Of a stretch of 7,785 nucleotides of DNA, positions 5,246-7,785 are shown one piece after another. The translations under genes were made by a program, and so were the position numbers. The notes under the pieces are model-generated. The model saw only the letters and a list, made by a program, of their open reading frames with translations. It made no database searches and was not told the origin of the DNA. This DNA comes from an uncultured Acidobacteriota bacterium. Lineage in GTDB: Bacteria; Acidobacteriota; Terriglobia; Terriglobales; Acidobacteriaceae. Position 1 is the first letter of the stretch. Each line of letters starts with the position of its first letter. Location: contig CAIZGA010000623.1 in NCBI GenBank assembly GCA_903932385.1, positions 1-7,785 of the forward strand, in the 5' to 3' direction.

Positions 5246-6094
5246 ATGAACACGAAAAGAACGTTCGCAATTCAACTTGTAGTGATGATTGCCCTTGTAA
5301 CTCTTCCGCAGGCGGTACCGGCACAAACCAGCAAAGCAGCCGCTGATCTGATCAACGCAGCCGTGGCCAGCGCGCAGGCAAATTTCGTCAATGATTTCAG
5401 CTACAACTACGAAGAGAACTGGGCCAACATCAGCAATGACATGGCAGATAAGTCACTGAAGTCGCATTCGATTGAATATCAGGTTACGTTTATTGACGGC
5501 TTCCCATATCGCCGTATGGTTTTTAAAGATCGTGGATATCTGACGCCGGAAGCCAGCGCACAGGAAGAAGCACAGATTCAAAAAGAGATGGCGCAGGTAA
5601 AAGCCATGACCCCGGAAGAACGCAAGAAGAGTATCCAACTGCGGAGACGAACGATTCTTGTGTTCAACCCTGCACAACTAATGGCGTACTACTTCTGCCA
5701 GGTAACCGGACAATCGAATATTGAGCACCGTGCAAGCACAGATGTCGAATGCAAGCAACGCACGGACATTTCCATCCCGCAGCAACTTAAGGAATTACTG
5801 CCGGCGACTTACAACTTCGGCATTGATAACGAGCAGCCTTTCTTCGCGACTACGCGGATGTATTTTGACAGCGATAAAGCGGAGTTCGGAAAAGATTCGA
5901 CCGAGTTAGTGCAGTGGAGCTTGATCAACGGCGTGTGGCACCACACTTCCACGCGGATTGAATTCAAGAAGACCACTGAACGCCCATATGGCGGCATCGT
6001 AACCGATACATTTTCAAAATTCGTGAAGTCCACTTCGCCGCTAGTGCTGGACGAAGCAACCACTCCGGCAGCGACAACCGCAAGCCATCCGTAG
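5246..6094 (+). CDS. secreted protein of unknown function
   Basis: A protein of 282 residues from ATG 5246. An in-frame ATG at 5159 would add 29 residues before a perfect signal peptide, so I reject it; AGGAG at 5230-5234 supports 5246 although its spacing (11 bases) is long. The signal peptide is MNTKRTFAIQ plus a hydrophobic core, with likely cleavage after VPA at 24-26. The mature part has an aromatic-rich start (FSYNYEENWANI), then a beta-like segment YQVTFIDGFPYRRMVF (78-93), a charged helix with coiled-coil character (about 102-135, rich in E, Q, K), and later strands ending in FSKFVKS before a Thr/Ala-rich tail. The DGxPYRR segment followed by an EE/KE-rich helix resembles exported proteins I associate with acidobacteria, of unknown role. 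No catalytic motif is seen. C151 and C169 could form a disulfide. Confidence 0.8.
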   Translation: MNTKRTFAIQLVVMIALVTLPQAVPAQTSKAAADLINAAVASAQANFVNDFSYNYEENWANISNDMADKSLKSHSIEYQVTFIDGFPYRRMVFKDRGYLTPEASAQEEAQIQKEMAQVKAMTPEERKKSIQLRRRTILVFNPAQLMAYYFCQVTGQSNIEHRASTDVECKQRTDISIPQQLKELLPATYNFGIDNEQPFFATTRMYFDSDKAEFGKDSTELVQWSLINGVWHHTSTRIEFKKTTERPYGGIVTDTFSKFVKSTSPLVLDEATTPAATTASHP

Positions 6095-6114
6095 ATTGCA
6101 CTTTGCAGAATTGA

Positions 6115-6143
6115 AAACCCGCACTCACATCGAGTGCGGGTTT
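6115..6143. terminator. bidirectional Rho-independent terminator between convergent genes
   Basis: A perfect 12-bp stem, AAACCCGCACTC 6115-6126 with GAGTGCGGGTTT 6132-6143, has loop ACATC. On the plus strand TTTCTACTTT follows; on the minus strand the stem is followed by TCAATTC. It lies 20 bases after the secreted protein stop and just past the fucosidase stop, so it can serve both genes. Confidence 0.88.
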
Positions 6144-6148
6144 CTACT

Positions 6149-7726
6149 TTAAGCGAAGTTGATTTTCAGCGTGACGCCGATATCCGATGCAGGAAGTTTT
6201 TCCTGCGGGAAGATTACGTGCAGGCCGGAAGCATCCTGCGTGAAACGCAACGCTGCGTTGCGGCCCAGCAGACGAACGTCTTCCACTTTGCCGGGTTGCT
6301 GCGGGCTGGCAGTGCCAAGCGACTGGACAGTGAGCGAGCCACTGGGCCATCCCTGCACGAAGGCGAAGAGCGTTTTACCCCGGGTGGTGAAGCGAATGTC
6401 CTGCGCGCCGAGGTCGGGCTGCTTGCCTTCATTGAAGCTGCCCTGTGTGACCTTTACGTTCATGGACGGGCCTTCGCCATTGATCTTCCACGGACGCGAG
6501 TAGAAGATGCCTTCCGCGTTGACGCTCATCCACGCGGTGATGCCTTCGAGCACGCGCACTTCGTCGGCGTCGAGTTCGCCGGAGGCCGGCAGCGGGAAGT
6601 TCAGCAGCAGGTTGCCGTTCTTGCTGACGATGTCGACGAGCAAGTCGATGACTTTTTTGGCGGTCTTGTATTTCTGGCCGAGGTTGTAATGCCACTGACC
6701 AATGCAGGTGTCGGTCTGCCAGGGCTTGGGCCAGATGATGTCGGAGACGCCGCGTTCGCGGTCGAGCGTGCAGGTGCCTTCGGCGCAATCATCGGCAATC
6801 TTGCTGTTGTAAACCGATTCGGTCTTGCCGCGCTGATCGAGCGGGCCGGCGTTGTAGAGTTCGGCGACGAGCGAGAGACCGTACTCCTCAAATGGAATGC
6901 CGCCGTCGGTGTAGAGCAGGTCGGGCTGATAGGAGTCAATCAGGTCTTTGATGCGGCGGAAATATTCGAGCTTCCACGCATCGGGCGCGACGCGGCCCAT
7001 GGCCTGTGCCTTCTTGGCGAAGTCGGCGGGCAAGCCGCTGTAGTCATGGTAGAGATCGGCGTAGGCGGGATCGCTGCCGTCGTAGGCAACGCCGGCGAGC
7101 GGGCCGGTTGCGTCGCTCATATGCGCGGGCGCGAGCCAGTCGAAGCTGTTGGAAAGGTGTTCACTGACGCCGAAGCGCAGGCCGCGTTTGCGCGCCGCTG
7201 CAGCCCAGGTGCCAACGATGTCGCGATGCGGGCCGGCATGAACTGCATTCCAGCGGGGCTGATATTTAGAGTCCCACATGTCGAAATTGTCGTGATGTAC
7301 GCCCATGCTGAAGAAATATTTCGCTCCGGCTTTGGCGTAGAGATCCATCAGATGCTCGGGGTCCCAACGGTCTGCCGTAAAAAGATGGACGAGGTCTTTG
7401 TAGCCAACTTTGGAGGGGTGGCCGAAACGCTTGAGGTGGTAGTTGTACTGCGCGGATCCCTGCATGTACATGTTGCGCGCGTACCAGTCGCCATCGCCGA
7501 CGGCGGACTGCGGTCCCCAGTGAGACCAGATGCCGAACTTGGCATCGGCGAACCAATCGGGAACAGTGTAGGCCTTGAGCGAGGGGCGGGTGCCGAGAAA
7601 GTTTCCAGGCGTAATTGGCAGATTGGTTCCCTGCTGCGCCAACAGGCGGCCCATGCCGTTGTTCATCATCAATGTAGGTGCTGCGGCGGACAAAATCTGG
7701 AGCGCACGTCTTCTGGTGAGATTCAT
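6149..7726 (-). CDS. Tat-exported GH29 alpha-L-fucosidase
   Basis: A protein of 525 residues from ATG 7726. The N-terminus MNLTRRRALQILSAAAPTLM has a twin-arginine pattern, with likely cleavage after LLA near residue 30, so the enzyme should be exported folded. GH29 marks in order: DWFADAKFGIWSHWG (57-71), HHDNFDMWDS (144-153), RFGVSEH (184-190), DLLYTDGG with D274 as predicted nucleophile, SDIIWPKPWQTDTCIGQWHY (328-347), and LLVDIVSKNGNLLLN (362-376) before a C-terminal beta-sandwich. The family releases alpha-L-fucose with retention. The acid/base residue is not conserved across GH29 and I cannot assign it; the WE seen at the same place in human FUCA1 is WQ here. An upstream in-frame ATG at 7738 would turn the Shine-Dalgarno into codons and is rejected. 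The gene converges on the secreted protein gene across a shared terminator. Confidence 0.94.
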   Translation of the reverse strand: MNLTRRRALQILSAAAPTLMMNNGMGRLLAQQGTNLPITPGNFLGTRPSLKAYTVPDWFADAKFGIWSHWGPQSAVGDGDWYARNMYMQGSAQYNYHLKRFGHPSKVGYKDLVHLFTADRWDPEHLMDLYAKAGAKYFFSMGVHHDNFDMWDSKYQPRWNAVHAGPHRDIVGTWAAAARKRGLRFGVSEHLSNSFDWLAPAHMSDATGPLAGVAYDGSDPAYADLYHDYSGLPADFAKKAQAMGRVAPDAWKLEYFRRIKDLIDSYQPDLLYTDGGIPFEEYGLSLVAELYNAGPLDQRGKTESVYNSKIADDCAEGTCTLDRERGVSDIIWPKPWQTDTCIGQWHYNLGQKYKTAKKVIDLLVDIVSKNGNLLLNFPLPASGELDADEVRVLEGITAWMSVNAEGIFYSRPWKINGEGPSMNVKVTQGSFNEGKQPDLGAQDIRFTTRGKTLFAFVQGWPSGSLTVQSLGTASPQQPGKVEDVRLLGRNAALRFTQDASGLHVIFPQEKLPASDIGVTLKINFA

Positions 7727-7730
7727 GGTT

Positions 7731-7736
7731 CTCCTC
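7731..7736 (-). promoter_or_regulatory. ribosome binding site GAGGAG that decides the fucosidase start
   Basis: On the minus strand GAGGAG lies four bases before ATG 7726. It overlaps codons of the longer frame beginning at 7738, so the downstream ATG, which begins MNLTRRR, is the real start. Confidence 0.8.
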
Positions 7737-7785
7737 ATGCGAGTGAATACGGGAAATTATTTACGCGGGGTAATGAACGCGAGTG

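Noticed and set aside
4824..5253. Minus-strand frames with GGGGGSRTRVRN-like or VEAAGVEPASET-like text
   Set aside because: These are the familiar false proteins produced by reading the T arm and acceptor stem of a tRNA-like gene backwards; the DNA is tmRNA.

Overview
The window looks like chromosomal DNA of a Gram-negative soil-type bacterium, most likely an acidobacterium (Terriglobia/Acidobacteriaceae-like). This placement is inferred from the style of the proteins: many exported enzymes, plant-polysaccharide glycosidases, a Tat-exported fucosidase and a PCYCGC-like secreted protein. No 16S or other phylogenetic marker is present apart from tmRNA. The coding regions are moderately to highly GC-rich, with clearly AT-richer stretches at about 707-870 and 3912-4670.

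Layout: (1) 1-338, the C-terminal end of an HD-GYP cyclic-di-GMP phosphodiesterase. (2) 419-706, a complete pterin-4a-carbinolamine dehydratase with a strong ribosome-binding site. (3) 707-1113, a 407-base stretch without a protein gene. It holds a promoter-like element, several hairpins and a very good Rho-independent terminator, so I propose a small RNA gene of about 185 nt. (4) 1114-4559, a same-strand cluster: a small secreted Cys-rich protein, an exported dienelactone-hydrolase-family enzyme, an exported GH27 glycosidase (alpha-galactosidase type) and a small lipoprotein. (5) 4676-5029, ssrA (tmRNA) with a tag reading frame ANDNLALAA. (6) 5246-6094, a secreted protein of unknown function. 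(7) A bidirectional terminator at 6115-6143. (8) 6149-7726 on the minus strand, an exported GH29 alpha-L-fucosidase.

How it may work together: the hydrolase, GH27 enzyme and lipoprotein lie 24-29 bases apart and are probably one transcript, started by an extended -10 promoter directly in front of the hydrolase. With the convergent fucosidase, the region contributes envelope or extracellular removal of galactosyl/arabinosyl and fucosyl side groups from plant or microbial glycans. The HD-GYP protein, dehydratase and tmRNA are housekeeping or signalling genes with no evident link to this role.

I did not find a CRISPR array, IS element, prophage gene or obvious defence system. The items most worth checking are the orphan RNA at about 866-1051, the leaderless-looking hydrolase promoter, and the two unrecognised secreted proteins.
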